Shown one piece after another: positions 36,531 to 49,114 of a stretch of 64,000 nucleotides of DNA. The stretch's first letter is position 1; each line of letters begins with the position of its first letter. This DNA comes from Nilaparvata lugens (taxonomy: Eukaryota > Arthropoda > Insecta > Hemiptera > Delphacidae). A program made the position numbers and the translations under genes. The notes under the pieces are model-generated. The model worked only from the letters and a program-made list of their open reading frames with translations, was not told the origin of the DNA and did no database searches. The stretch lies in contig NC_052509.1 of assembly GCF_014356525.2 (NCBI RefSeq), positions 33,840,584 through 33,904,583 on the forward strand, in the 5' to 3' direction.

Positions 36531-38471
36531 CTCAATCGAGAAAGCTTCAATTCCCTACTAGCCTTTCGAAAAAGTGTGGTCGAACTCACTAACTCAGTCC
36601 CAACTGCTATGATTGTGAGTACAAAGACTCACTCCGGTGAACTGGAAAACTGGTTTTCAGTCGTCGAAACAATTGATTGTCTTTGTTCAATGAGATATTG
36701 CCCGTCTTCTTGTCTGCGCTATTGTGTATTATGTTATATACTATATTCATATAATATGCTCTATTATTCTATATGCTTATACAGTGGTTTGACATCCATA
36801 TTATTATTTATTCCCATTTCATTTCAATATCTCATGAAATCTGTACTATATTCTATTTGTACAGCTATTTTGGAGACATGGTTCATTCTTCTCTCATCGA
36901 ATTCTTTATTATCCATGCTCGGCCATGCATGGCAATTCAAATTCAACCCAAGAAATTTACATGATACTACCCGGGAAAAATTTAGTTTTGGAGAGATCAA
37001 GTTTTACATATTTTTTTCTTATACTGTAATTAGAAAACAACCAATCATTCGTAAATTCTTGAGAAAAAGTAAGTTATTGGATAATATGAATGAAATAGTT
37101 CATGCTTAGTAAGAGTTCATGCTTAGAAATAGTTCAACGAAAATTTCTGCAATAAAAAATACTTTTAGTATACTGCAAGATTTCCAAGATAAGCCAATTC
37201 TCTGTTCACTTTTTTCCATTTACATTTACTTTCTTTGAAGTGGTAATAGGGTACAAATATTCAATTGGAAGAAAGGTGAAATGCAGAAACTAATGTACAG
37301 TATAACACTGTACATTGTTATTGTCCAGGAGTGCTAATGTTGGGGGGGGGGGAAGATTGCGCAGACTGCGTCCTTGTCATTGTAGTGAGGGGGGCTTCCA
37401 ATAGGGTCAATATTGTAACGACTGACGATCTTCTTGTTTGGAATGTTTTCTGAATCGTGCAGAATCACAAATACTTTGCTTCTGAATAAAATTATGCTTA
37501 TATTTTTATGAATTATAACTTTTTTGGGTTTAGGCGCCTGCTGGCGCCTGCGCGGTAGATTCTATTAAATTCATAATTGACCAGAAATGAATTCGATTGT
37601 TTATAAAATAGAAAAATAGACAGTTATCAACTGTCCATTGTTCAGTTGTTTACAGGCCGTTGTACATGGTGATCTGCACTTGTTTTGGTGAATCAGGAAT
37701 TAGGTACTTCTCGTAATATTTGCTACCGTATATTATCCCAGTTCTGAATCGTGCTAATACAGTCACAAGTACTTTGATTCTGAATAAAACTATGCTTATG
37801 AATCATTGTAGCGTTATAATAATTTAGCGTTGTTGTATGATTTGAATTTTTGTGCCCTATTAATTATTTATTTATTTATTAGATTAGCACAAACAATATA
37901 ATGATCGGGAAAGAAAAAACAGGTTATTGCCCATAACTTTTTCAATTTCCTAACTCAGTTTCAAATTGTGCAAATATTATACATAGGTTATGTCCATTTC
38001 AATTTTCTACACCAAATCACAATCTGAGAGTATAGATTAGAATAGAACAAACAATTTTAAATTTTGATAGATTGATAGTAAAAATTTTGTAAAAACATGA
38101 AAAAAAACGTTAAATTCACAAAATGAAGAATAAAACCACTTAAATCTTGAGCTCGAAAATATAACGTTCACCTTAGCTATATAACAGCTGTTTCATGTTA
38201 TCATGGATAATAAAAACCAATTTGATTTGATTCGATTTATTATATTATTGGAATCATTTTTCGTCTGTGATTTTCCCTGATAATATATATACATAAATAC
38301 ATTGAAATATTTGATCCTGTACTCCAAACAATATTATTACTGGAAAAATTAATTCCTATCTAGAATCAAAATAAATATATTTAAATTTCAAGAATGAAGA
38401 ATCATGATTTTTATTTGTCTATGCATGAACCATTTTATTAACAGCCTTCAGCACTTACTGTATCTATATAA
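36531..38471. other. Non-coding DNA with a short direct repeat
   Basis: No gene supported; the 177-codon frame at 36576-37109 is Ile/Tyr/Phe-rich and without domain. A pair of blocks of about 70 bp at 37449-37520 and 37744-37812 share GAATCGTGC and CTTTG(C/A)TTCTGAATAAAA. A G run lies at 37340-37350. Confidence 0.45.
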
Positions 38472-38698
38472 TACTAGTCGTCAGGCTCGCTTCGCTCGCC
38501 ATATCCGTTTGGCCAGACATTTAGTCTGTACCCCCGACTGGATCGTCCTAACATATGATAAAAATGCTCATATGAAAAATGCAGGCGAGCGAAGCGAGTC
38601 TGCTCATCTCATTCTTGGACAATCCATTCTGGGGTCCAGGGGGCGGAGCCCCCTGGCTAGACGGATATGGCGAGCGAAGCGAGCCTGACGGCTAGTAG
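38472..38698. mobile_element. Fold-back/MITE, about 227 bp
   Basis: Arms of nearly 40 bp: the left arm has GTCAGGCTCGCTTCGCTCGC and CATATCCGT, the right arm its reverse complement. Outer ends read ACTAG/CTAGT. A GGCGAGCGAAGCGAG variant also occurs internally at about 38583. Likely a non-autonomous DNA element. Confidence 0.75.
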
Positions 38699-38782
38699 TA
38701 ATATAATATTCCCAGGAATAGCTCTGATTAAAGTAGCAGTACCCAATCAATTTTTCCGCGATAAATCACGACCTCCTAAATA

Positions 38783-38860
38783 GGTATTTAGGAGGTACTG
38801 GATAAATTGGTATTTAGGAGGTACTGGATAAATTGGTATTTAGGAGGTCCTGGATAAATG
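38783..38860. repeat. 26-bp tandem repeat, three copies
   Basis: Unit begins GGTATTTAGGAGGT and ends GGATAAATT, at 38783, 38809 and 38835. An inverted ACCTCCTAAATA lies just before it at 38770. Confidence 0.9.
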
Positions 38861-38997
38861 CATTTCAATCTTCAACTTGGTGCCAACCTAACAAAGTCAA
38901 CTCAACTTAATGCCAATCTGACAAAATTTTTAATTTAGTTACCAGAACAACTGTTTCGAAGAGATACTCTCTCTAGATTATAGTTCTATATTAACAT

Positions 38998-40201
38998 ATG
39001 GTATGGACATTCCAATTATAATTTTAAGATATTGGAATAATAATATACATGCTAAAAGACGAACTTTAAACCCTTAAAAATCACCCTTAGAGTTAAAATA
39101 TCGCCAAAAGATTTCTTAGTGCGCCTCTAAAGGGCCAACTGAACATACCTACCAAATTTGAACGTTTTTGGTCCAGTAGATTTTTAGCTGTACCCTGCCA
39201 CGCTTTGCAGTGGCACATTGTGATTGAATGTTTATTTTTTTTTTCTGTGGCCCCCACTATATATAAAATATGTGTTGGGAAACCACAAATATTATGCTTG
39301 TTAAATAAATTATGAACATCTGTGTTATGTGAGCTGTTAAATCTGGTTTATTGTGCAATTACAAAACTAAAAGGAAAAATAATGTTTATGTGAGAAATAA
39401 AATGAAAAAAAGCAAAATTTTTAGAAAAAAGAAATTAAAATGAGTAAATGAATACCTATATATAAAATAGAAAATTATTGATGGAAAATAATTAGATTCT
39501 AAAAGAAAAAAATATTTGAGAATAGTCTCTTAAAAAGGATTGATAAAAAAATGAATTAATAATATTCATAATATCTAGTTTGTAATAAGGTCTTCACTAT
39601 AATTTATTCTATTTTCAATTATCCAAGTTTTTGTTTTTGCTTTAAATATATTAACCAGTACCATTTCCTTGATGTCCATTGGCAGCCTGTTGTAAATCTT
39701 TGGTCCTAAGTATGTGACTGTTCTCTGGGCGGCAGTTGTCATCCTGGGGACTGCTAGATCAATATTCCTTCTTCGCGTGCTGTGGGTGTGGTCCATGTTG
39801 AGAAAGAACTGCGGGTTTTTCCTGATGAATGTGAGTAATTTGTGAATGTAAATTTGTCGGATGCTCAGTAGTTGGAGCTCTTCATATAGAGAATCTGAAG
39901 GGTAGAGTGGATGTTTCTGTCCCATTATTCTGAGGATGAGTTTCTGGACTTTAAAAACAGGATTGATATGGCAGAAATACGTAGCTCCCCATGCCAGGAT
40001 TCCATATCTTGCTATTGACTCTACCAATGCGTGATATACAATTTTTAACGTATCCAGTGTGAGTATCTGTCGGAGTTGAATGAAACTGTAAACCAGTTTC
40101 CTGAGTTTTGTTGTTTGCTGTATGATGTGTTTGTCCCACCAAAGTAAGTCGTCTATTATAACTCCTAAATATTTTATATTATCTGTTCGTTCTACTGATG
40201 G
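38998..40201 (-). repeat. 1.2-kb direct duplication, copy 1 (holds LINE-C 3' end)
   Basis: Nearly identical to 41829-43079. Compared with copy 2 it lacks about 50 bp after 39187 and has single-base indels. The shared unit covers about 240 bp of flank and the 3' part of LINE-C. The two copies are direct repeats about 2.8 kb apart. Confidence 0.9.
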
Positions 40202-40598
40202 ACAATTGCAGTCTATGCGATTTATTTTGCAGTGATGTAACTTGATTGTATTTCGTACAGGTTTTTTGGAGTCCGTCAGTGAAAATGCTAGAAATTTAGT
40301 TTTTGATGAATTGAGAGTCAGGATATTACTGTGGAGCCAAAGTGTAATTTTTTCCATGCCTAATTCAGCGGTTATGAAAGTCTCGTTCCAGTTGTTGCCT
40401 TGAAATATCACAGCTGTGTCGTCGGCAAAGACAATAATCTTGCCACCAATGTCGAGTGAGCACAACTCATTGGCAAAGATGAGGTACAGTATCGGACCAA
40501 GAACTGTTCCTTGTGGCACGCCGAATTTTACAGGAAGGCCTTCTTCTGCACTCAGATTTTTCCCTATTCTCACTCTCTGTTTGCGAATGGTTGAGAAA
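39233..40598 (-). mobile_element. LINE-C: 5'-truncated LINE with intact C-terminal RT frame
   Basis: Minus-strand LINE, truncated at about 40598 where it meets a Helitron helicase remnant. Its 3' UTR is about 340 bp and ends in an A-run (T10 on the plus strand at about 39234-39243). The RT motifs resemble those of LINE-A and LINE-D (FADDTA). Confidence 0.8.
39575..40598 (-). pseudogene. LINE-C reverse transcriptase, palm to C-terminus
   Basis: The frame is open from the truncation point (about 40598) to the stop at 39575. It carries FGVPQGTVLGPILY, the catalytic FADDTAVIF box, the KTKFLAF and IKYLGVIID blocks of the thumb, and YGILAWGATY. N-terminal APE, fingers and the first palm aspartate are absent, so it cannot be functional despite about 340 open codons. 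No ATG fits the truncated edge. Copy 2 (42497-43079) repeats the C-terminal half with a frame change. Confidence 0.85.
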
Positions 40599-40631
40599 TG
40601 AGAAAAAACAAAGAATACATTTCATATAAGT

Positions 40632-40790
40632 TTAATTTTGCAATACTTGTTTATATACAATATTTTTTGTTTTTCCACTGTCTGCGTAAATATAAAGACT
40701 ATCTGGTTTGCCGACTCGGGGACACGCAACATACAGTTGTCCATGTGAAAAGCAATCCACATCTAAATCTAGACCACACAATTCTAAAGA
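40632..40790 (-). pseudogene. Helitron Rep-helicase C-terminal tail
   Basis: On the minus strand 52 codons are open to a TAA at 40632-40634. They contain VDCFSHGQLYVAC then RVGKPDSLYIYA, ending in QVLQN. This is the PIF1-like helicase motif VI region and tail found at the end of Helitron Rep-helicase proteins. In most relatives the residue after the AC is serine; here it is proline (ACPRV). Only this tail remains: the N-terminal Rep nuclease and helicase core are absent, probably cut off by LINE-C and other rearrangements. Confidence 0.75.
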
Positions 40791-41399
40791 TAGACTAATA
40801 CATTATTATAATCTATCCCTTCATTTTGTTTATATGATCAAATAACCAGCTGACTACTAAATATTAGCCTACTTTGTATTTTAGCATGCAACACAGCCCA
40901 GATCGTATTATCAACAACACCGTTGTCAAATGCCGGTATGTTAGTAGAAAAGAGATAAGAATTTTTTTTATTTCTCGTTGTTTTATGATAGAAGGAACAT
41001 AGCATGAATATGAAAAAGAAATAAGATATTGAAACTATAAGATAAGCCGATCAGCTTATGAACTAAGGTTTGGAGGATTATGAAACATTGACAATTGAGA
41101 AATTATGAATACACAAATGCAAGAATAAAAGCCTCAATAATTATTATTCATTACAAGATTGATTTACATCGATAAGATTATACTCACACTATCGACTGAA
41201 TCGCCAATTGATTGTAGCACAGTACCGGTATCGATCCATTCACTGATTGAAATTACTACAATATTAACACAAGTAACACGATTATTTGCACTGAAACACG
41301 AATTTATTATCGAAAAAAAAGCATCGGTATGCTTTCTTTGTTCTGAATTGCGAAAGTAATTGAAATCCAATAATTGTAACGGAAAACATACGGTAATCA
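40791..41399. other. Non-coding DNA between the Helitron tail and a repeat
   Basis: AT-rich and without recognisable genes; overlapping short frames on both strands at 41159-41400 have no domain. Confidence 0.4.
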
Positions 41400-41828
41400 A
41401 GAGTGTAGTTTACCGGTACTCTATATCTCACGAACCTGTTGAAGCTGCGTTTTGAAACATGCGCGCTATCTAGCGGTCAGATTTTGCACTTTGATTGCAG
41501 CAGCGCTCAGCTCAAATCTGGCCAAAAATGGCCAAAGTTTCACCCCCTCCCCCCGGGCCACCCTGCGAGCCCGGTCAATTTTTTTTTTTTTAATCGACTT
41601 ATTTTCGCGAGCTGACCCCGAATGTGAAGTCAAAAATCGGAAAAATCCATAAACAAAAAGTTAAAAATTTTCGGGCGAGCGTAGCGCCCCTGAAAATTGT
41701 AAAAAGTAGATAAAAACCATCCTTGATGCGGATTTTATATCATGTTAAAATTTCAACTCAATCGGTCCAGTACTTTTGGAGTTTTTGCATTACACACAAA
41801 CCAACATAACATTTTTATATATATAGAT
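41400..41828 (+). mobile_element. Non-autonomous repeat with TATATATAGAT-type end
   Basis: GC-rich centre (CCCCCGGGCCACCC, CGGGCGAGCGTAGCGCCC) followed by CAACTCAATCGGTCCAGTA and ACACACAAACCAACATAAC, ending TTTTTATATATATAGAT. That ending is widespread in insect SINE/RTE-linked and Helitron-like non-autonomous elements; the class is not decided. No coding capacity. Confidence 0.45.
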
Positions 41829-43079
41829 ATGGTATGGACATTCCAATTATAATTTTAAGATATTGGAATAATAATATACATGCTAAAAGACGAACTTTAA
41901 ACCCTTAAAAATCACCCTTAGAGTTAAAATATCGCCAAAAGATTTCTTAGTGCGCCTCTAAAGGGCCAACTGAACATACCTACCAAATTTGAACGTTTTT
42001 GGTCCAGTAGATTTTTAGTTCTGCGAGTAAGTGAGTGAGTGCCATTTCGCTTTTATATAATACTAGCTGTACCCTGCCACGCTTCGCAGTGGCACATTGT
42101 GATTGAATGTTTATTTTTTTTTTCTGTGGCCCCCACTATATATAAAATATGTGTTGGGAAACCACAAATATTATGCTTGTTAAATAAATTATGAACATCT
42201 GTGTTATGTGAGCTGTTAAATCTGGTTTATTGTGCAATTACAAAACTAAAAGGAAAAATAATGTTTATGTGAGAAATAAAATGAAAAAAAGCAAAATTTT
42301 TAGAAAAAAGAAATTAAAATGAGTAAATGAATACCTATATATAAAATAGAAAATTATTGATGGAAAATAATTAGATTCTAAAAGAAAAAAATATTTGAGA
42401 ATAGTCTCTTAAAAAGGATTGATAAAAAATGAATTAATAATATTCATAATATCTAGTTTGTAATAAGGTCTTCACTATAATTTATTCTATTTTCAATTAT
42501 CCAAGTTTTTGTTTTTGCTTTAAATATATTAACCAGTACCATTTCCTTGATGTCCATTGGCAGCCTGTTGTAAATCTTGGTCCTAAGTATGTGACTGTTC
42601 TCTGGGCGGCAGTTGTTGTCATCCTGGGGACTGCTAGATCAATATTCCTTCTTCGCGTGCTGTGGGTGTGGTCCATGTTGAGAAAGAACTGCGGGTTTTT
42701 CCTGATGAATGTGAGTAATTTGTGAATGTAAATTTGTCGGATGCTCAGTAGTTGGAGCTCTTCATATAGAGAATCTGAAGGGTAGAGTGGATGTTTCTGT
42801 CCCATTATTCTGAGGATGAGTTTCTGGACTTTAAAAACAGGATTGATATGGCAGAAATACGTAGCTCCCCATGCCAGGATTCCATATCTTGCTATTGACT
42901 CTACCAATGCGTGATATACAATTTTTAACGTATCCAGTGTGAGTATCTGTCGGAGTTGAATGAAACTGTAAACCAGTTTCCTGAGTTTTGTTGTTTGCTG
43001 TATGATGTGTTTGTCCCACCAAAGTAAGTCGTCTATTATAACTCCTAAATATTTATATTATCTGTTTGTTCTACTGAGG
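41829..43079 (-). repeat. 1.2-kb direct duplication, copy 2 (LINE-C 3' end)
   Basis: Same content as 38998-40201: flank, an extra 50 bp with AGTAAGTGAGTGAGTG (42019-42066), an A-run at the LINE 3' end, and the RT C-terminus. The RT frame (42497-42907, about 136 codons) is shortened by indels, such as a missing T in AAATCTTGG and a TTG insertion in GCAGTTGTTGTC. The match stops at about 43079, inside the RT thumb region. Confidence 0.9.
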
Positions 43080-45767
43080 AATTCTTTCTGTTTTCATAAT
43101 ATTGTAAAAATATATACCATCGTTTCTTTTTAAATAGAAATAAAGTATGTTTTTGATATTATTTTTGAGACTAGCAATGCACACGTTCTTGTTCGGGGCA
43201 TCCTATGAAGGGGCATCAGAAATAAGGATAGATACATCTCATACCACAGCTCATTCTTCTAAGCTTTTCAAGGTAGTCTAAAAGTATGTTGAAAAATATA
43301 TGGCCAACTTTTTCAGGGTTATTCAACCTCTTTTTCCTCCAACTAATAAGATTGTCTCTGTCTGACTTAAATGTACACTGTATTTTCTATCTCGGAGTCT
43401 CTCGATGCTGAGAAACTATTCTCTGTCTCAAATTTTGAAGCTCTTTTATGTTGGAAGTTTTTATTGTGTTGTTTTTCTCTCTCCTGTTGAAGTATGTGTG
43501 TGAAACTTTCATACGTTCCTTTCAAAAAGTGGAAAAATTGGAATAGAATCACTACTGTATTTTATTTTTTTATTTGATTGGCGAAGAGTGGGCAGTAATG
43601 TCAACTCTTTTCCACTTGACTACAAAATTGACGGAATTCTCTACCTTTTCACGTTTGAAGCGAATGCATTATGAATTGGAGAAAAGACAAACTTGAGACA
43701 ACTGAGCTTGTAGAAGATTGATGAGTATACAATTTAAATAAGAATTTATTGTTGTATCAATCAGTATAGACCTAAAGAAGCGTTTTATAAACAGTAAAAT
43801 TATTAAAAAAAAATCATCACAGTTTTTCTCTCATTGAGAAAGATTGGAATGACTCTGAATGGCAAGGTCATTCATGGAGACGTTCATTGGTGCTGATCAA
43901 AGAAGAGAGTTTTCTACCCAACAATTTCAAATTCCTATTCTGAAACTACATTATTCCCAATAATAAAGCAACTATAACCATGTATTGAAAAATTTGTGAT
44001 TATTTTCAAAGAGGCATTCAAATCATCTTATTCATTTTTTGGAAAAACCAAAATGAGGACAGGTTGTGGAAAAATGTATCCTATCAGATTCCCTTTAAAT
44101 TATTAATTACATAGATAAAATCCCAATTCAAAAGTTTTACCCAATTGAAACATTCATCTTTTTATTTTCTATAATACTCAACATAATCAACCGCTTTTGA
44201 ATAAAGACTGATACAAGATAAAAAGATGTCTTTGAATTTAAACTTTGTACAATTTAATCTTATAGAAGCTTGGTTGTTGTATCTTCAACGTTTTTCCAAT
44301 TAAAAATTCAGCAGTTTTTCGACAGATTAGGTTGATCATATTAGTAAAATATCTGCTACGTCAAATTTATCCGTTCAACACTCATTGAACATAGAGCAAT
44401 GACTATTCAAATAATTCAGATTTTCAAAAATCAACCTTATATATTTATAATGAGCTTGAATTCAGTTTGTCTCAAGTTGAGATAAATGAATTCAAGCAAT
44501 AAGCGTTATTTCTCTTATCAATGTATCAGAAAAGCATTGATAAGAACGCTTGGGGGGGGTGAGGTTAACTACACTTTTTCCAATTGTACTTGAGAAGGTA
44601 TCAAGTTAATTTAAGAAAGTATTAATTGTATTTGAGAATAGTCACTTATAATTGAGAGAATGCCATATAAATGTAGATAAGAATAGTCAATTGTATTTGG
44701 GAAGTCATCACATGTAATTGAGAATAGTGAATTATATTTGAGAAATTGTCAACTGTAAATGAGAAGATATCAATTGAAAATGAGAAAATTCTCCAATTGG
44801 CATGTCGTGACTTTTCTGTAGGCTACAGTACATGTTTGGTTTGAGCAGGAAAGGATACACAGTATTCCAATAACTACCATAGGCTTTGCATGGGGGCAAA
44901 TGAATATTTTCAATGGTGAAAGTATTCCCCCTGTACTGTTTACGAATGATTTATGAGTATCATTTCTATGTATGTATGTGCAACGCGACTTTTTTCTCCA
45001 AACTTTTTATAAAATATTGCACTTGATTAAGATCAAATTATCTATGTTCACGGCGCAATTGAACTTTATCATCAATCAATTGAATCTCTTGATCAAACAA
45101 TTCTTCAATTCTTCAATGGATTTTTGGGCTTGAAAATATCATTTTTTCAAAAACTAAATTTTAAGTTTTATTGGAATACTAAATATATTATCATACTATT
45201 TTATATGAGTAGCCTACAGTTGTGAAAAATATTACTTGATTACTGTGTGGTAAATTTGAAAGATTGAAATTGGCTTCATTTGATATTTTTCGCAAATTTT
45301 TGACAAGGAAAGTTTTTTCTTCTGTCAAATTCACTAGAGTTTGCGATGTTGTTGATAATTGCATTCCCATTTCAGAGACATTAATATCATCATGAAACGC
45401 CTTCGAAATTAACATAATTATTAGATTAAAATGTACATTGAAATTTAACTTATCATTGTGCTTTTAAGAAAATTAGGTTGCTACAGCAAGGAAACTCAAA
45501 CACAGGACCATTAAAAATTAAAATTAAGCAAAGGAAATCAGAATAATAGTGGATGATGAAGTTATAATTTATTTTTGTCAAAGATTTACCTTCAAACTCA
45601 TAGGCTTAAAATTACTAAAATTCCTGCATACAACATATATTATCAATTGTATTTTTTATGCTATATATTGAGATACAATTTGCAAAATATAACATTGTAA
45701 AGGTGGGAAAAAGTATTAAAATTAACTACATTCGGATATCTCTATTTAATACCTTGATTTTATAGCT
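43080..45767. other. Non-coding AT-rich DNA
   Basis: No gene supported. A G run (44551-44558) precedes a degenerate tandem region (44578-44800). A 74-residue minus-strand frame at 45191-45415 is helical-looking but unrecognised. Confidence 0.45.
44578..44800 (+). repeat. Degenerate short tandem repeat
   Basis: Eight to nine imperfect units of about 20-28 bp around AATTGTA.TTGAGAA.(T/A)GTCA. Units differ by several substitutions, so it is old. Confidence 0.65.
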
Positions 45768-48668
45768 TTCAAATTTGATGTTCTCGTGCTGACCGAGACA
45801 TGGATGTGTGAGGATGATTATGTAAATTGTTTGGATGGATATTTGGCATATCAAACTACTACTAAATACAACCAAAACGATGGTATAATAGTATACGTAA
45901 ATTCGGAGTTGTCTTCATCGTGTAACGAGGTGGAAGTTGCGGGATTGCGTTGTCTCAACTTGAAGTGCGATAAAGAAAACCAATGCTATAATTTACTTTG
46001 TGTTTATCGCTGTCATGATGTTGACATGGCCGGTTTTATCGATGGATTTGAAGAAAGATACTGATGATGATAATAATAATAATAATAAGATAGAGGTAAT
46101 TGTCGGTGACATCAACTGTGATATTCTCAATGAACAAACTAGCAGCCTGAGCAACAGGTATCTTGACGTGCTTTATGAAGCCGGCTTTGGTTGCTGCATT
46201 GATTCTCCGACTAGGGAAACTCCTTTTTCTTCTTCATGTATAGATCATTTATTTGTTAGACACCCAGATACTAATTCTCTTTTTCCAGCAGTATTTAAAT
46301 CCGATATCACGGATCACTACGCAATAGGCATCACCATAAAGCATAATGAAAATAACAATAGCTCTCATATTCAAAACTCCAAATTCAAGAAAATTGATAA
46401 TGAAAACTTCTTTAAACTTCTGGCCGAACAGTCATGGGATGAAGTAATCTCTTCACAGGATCCTAATTTTTGTGCTGAGAAGTTCATGGAGCTTATAGCT
46501 CTGCTCCATCAGACCTGCTCTACAACTATAAATAGGTGTAATAATAGTAATAAATTCAAAAAATTAAAGCCATGGATCACAAATGGGCTTATCAGATCCA
46601 TAGAAAAAAGAAATAGATTAAGCAGATTAATTAAAAGTCAGCCCTTCAACCCCAATCTCATTCAGCAATATAATGAGTATCGCAGTATGTTGAGTAAATT
46701 GTTAAAAAAAACAAAAAAGAATATTTCAAAAGGAAACTATTAGATTCAAAAAATAACCCCAAAAATTTTTGGAAAACAATAAACGAGATATCAGGGTCTA
46801 GCAACAAAACTGCTTCTTTTCCTATTACACAAAATGTAACAATAGCGACAACAATCTCAAGTCTGCGGTAGATATAGCAAATGAATTTAACGTTTACTTT
46901 TCTAATGTTGGAGCCAGGCTAGCTGATGAGATTAAGCAAAGAAACCAGAGACTTAGAGCTCCAGTCCGCCCTGTCTGTCCTCCTGTCCAGCAATTCAGAG
47001 AAGTGTCAGAGCAGGAGGTTAGACAGTGTGTGGCGGAAATGCGCGGAGGTTCTGCTCCTGGCTGCGATGATGTATCGGGTTATTTGTTGAAAAATGGCAT
47101 AGATTTTATTACTATTCCACTTTGTCATATTATTAACTGTAGTTTCAATTCAGGTATTTTCCCCAATATTTTCAAATTGGCTAAGGTTATTCCTCTATAC
47201 AAGTCAGGTGATAAGGGAGATAAAAATAACTACCGTCCAATATCTTTACTGAGTGTATTTTCAAAAGTTATTGGAAAATGCTACAAAAACCAACTGTCTC
47301 AATATTTGAAAAAAAAACAAATTATTATCTGATTGCCAGTTTGGATTCAGGAACGACTGCAACTCTTCCAACTGCTTCTATCAACTAAGTGACTACTTGA
47401 GAAAAGGCATTAATAATAACAAATATATTCTTTTGCTGTTTGTTGACCTGGCAAAGGCTTTCGATTCTATCGATCGCGCAATATTGCTTAATAAATTGAA
47501 AAATATTGGGATAATTGGCGCTTCTCATGATTGGATCGGAAGCTACTTGTCGGGTCGCAAACAAATAGTAAACATAAATAGTCCATTCAGTTATAGTAAC
47601 AATGGTGGTAACAATGGAATTAATAGCAATAATATAAATAACAACAATACAAATTCTGTAAATAGTGAGGTGCGAAGTATCGATTTTGGGGTTGTCCAAG
47701 GAAGCACACTTGGGCCAATCTTATTCCTTATATACATCAATGACATTATCAAATCTGATATATCGGGTAGAATGCTACTGTTTGCTGATGACACTGCAGT
47801 CTATTTTGAGGCAGACAGCTGGATGGAAGTATACGAGAAGGAATCCAGAGACTTAATTACACTCAAAAATTGGTTTGACGACAACATTCTTAGTATGAAT
47901 GCGAAGAAGACCAAAATTCTTCCAATATTCCTTCATAAAAACCGCGCCCCTCTGGAAAATTTACTGCTAAAACTACATTCTTGTGGTCAGGTTTGTAATG
48001 ATGACAGTGATTGCCAGGTGATTGAATCGGTCAACGAGTTCAAATACCTGGGTATAATCATGAATAATAATAATTTATCTTGGCATCCACACATTTTCTA
48101 CTTGAAATAAAAATTACGGAAATTGATTTCTGTTTTTTCAAAACTGAAGGGCATTCTTAACACGAAGGAATTGAGGACAGTGTATCACGCACTTGTGCAG
48201 TCAATCCTTACCTATGGAATTATTGTCTGGGAAGGTGCGTGTGATACTAAGATTGCAGAACTTTCAGTGACTCAGAAAGCTATTATCAAAGCCGGACTGG
48301 GCCTGGAAAGAACATATTCTTCCGAACGTTTATTTGTTTATTTTAATGTTCTAACTATTAAGAAGCTTTATGTTGAATTTGTCTTAATGTATGCGTTCAA
48401 GAATAAAATGAACTTGAATATTCCAGCACAACAAGAACATAGGACTAGAAGCGGACTTCTTCTGCATCCCAATTTAGAGAGAAATTCGCGAGCTGTTTGC
48501 GACAGAAATGTCTCTTATGTAATTGATATGATTCTGCGGAATGCTCCCCCCCATATAAGTCATCCTGGTTCTTGTACTGTACTAAAATACAAGAAAGTGC
48601 TACATGAATGGTTGGCATCTTTAAATGACTATCAGTGTGGTAGATTGATCAAATCAATGTATGTGTAA
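45768..48668 (+). pseudogene. LINE-D ORF2: APE endonuclease plus RT, several frameshifts
   Basis: APE blocks: LTETWM near the start, VGDINCDI (about 46100) and ITDHYAIGI (about 46310). RT blocks: PLYKSGDKGDKNNYRPIS, FVDLAKAFDSIDRA, VVQGSTLGPILF, FADDTAVYF, then KYLGIIMN and HALVQSILTYGIIVW. Frame changes occur near 46060, 46735 and 47330, and an in-frame TAA at 48108-48110 interrupts the thumb. Two asparagine-rich insertions, from AAT/AAC microsatellite growth, sit in the APE (about 46066-46090) and in the palm between SYLSGRKQIV and FGVVQG (47590-47670). The unbroken RT would be of normal Jockey-group size, but this copy is dead. Confidence 0.87.
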
Positions 48669-48700
48669 CGCCTTGGAATTCATTCACTCATGTGTGTGCG

Positions 48701-49114
<414 letters not shown>

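Noticed and set aside
36576..37109. 177-codon plus-strand frame
   Set aside because: Tyr/Ile/Phe-rich without motif in very AT-rich DNA; length alone is not enough.
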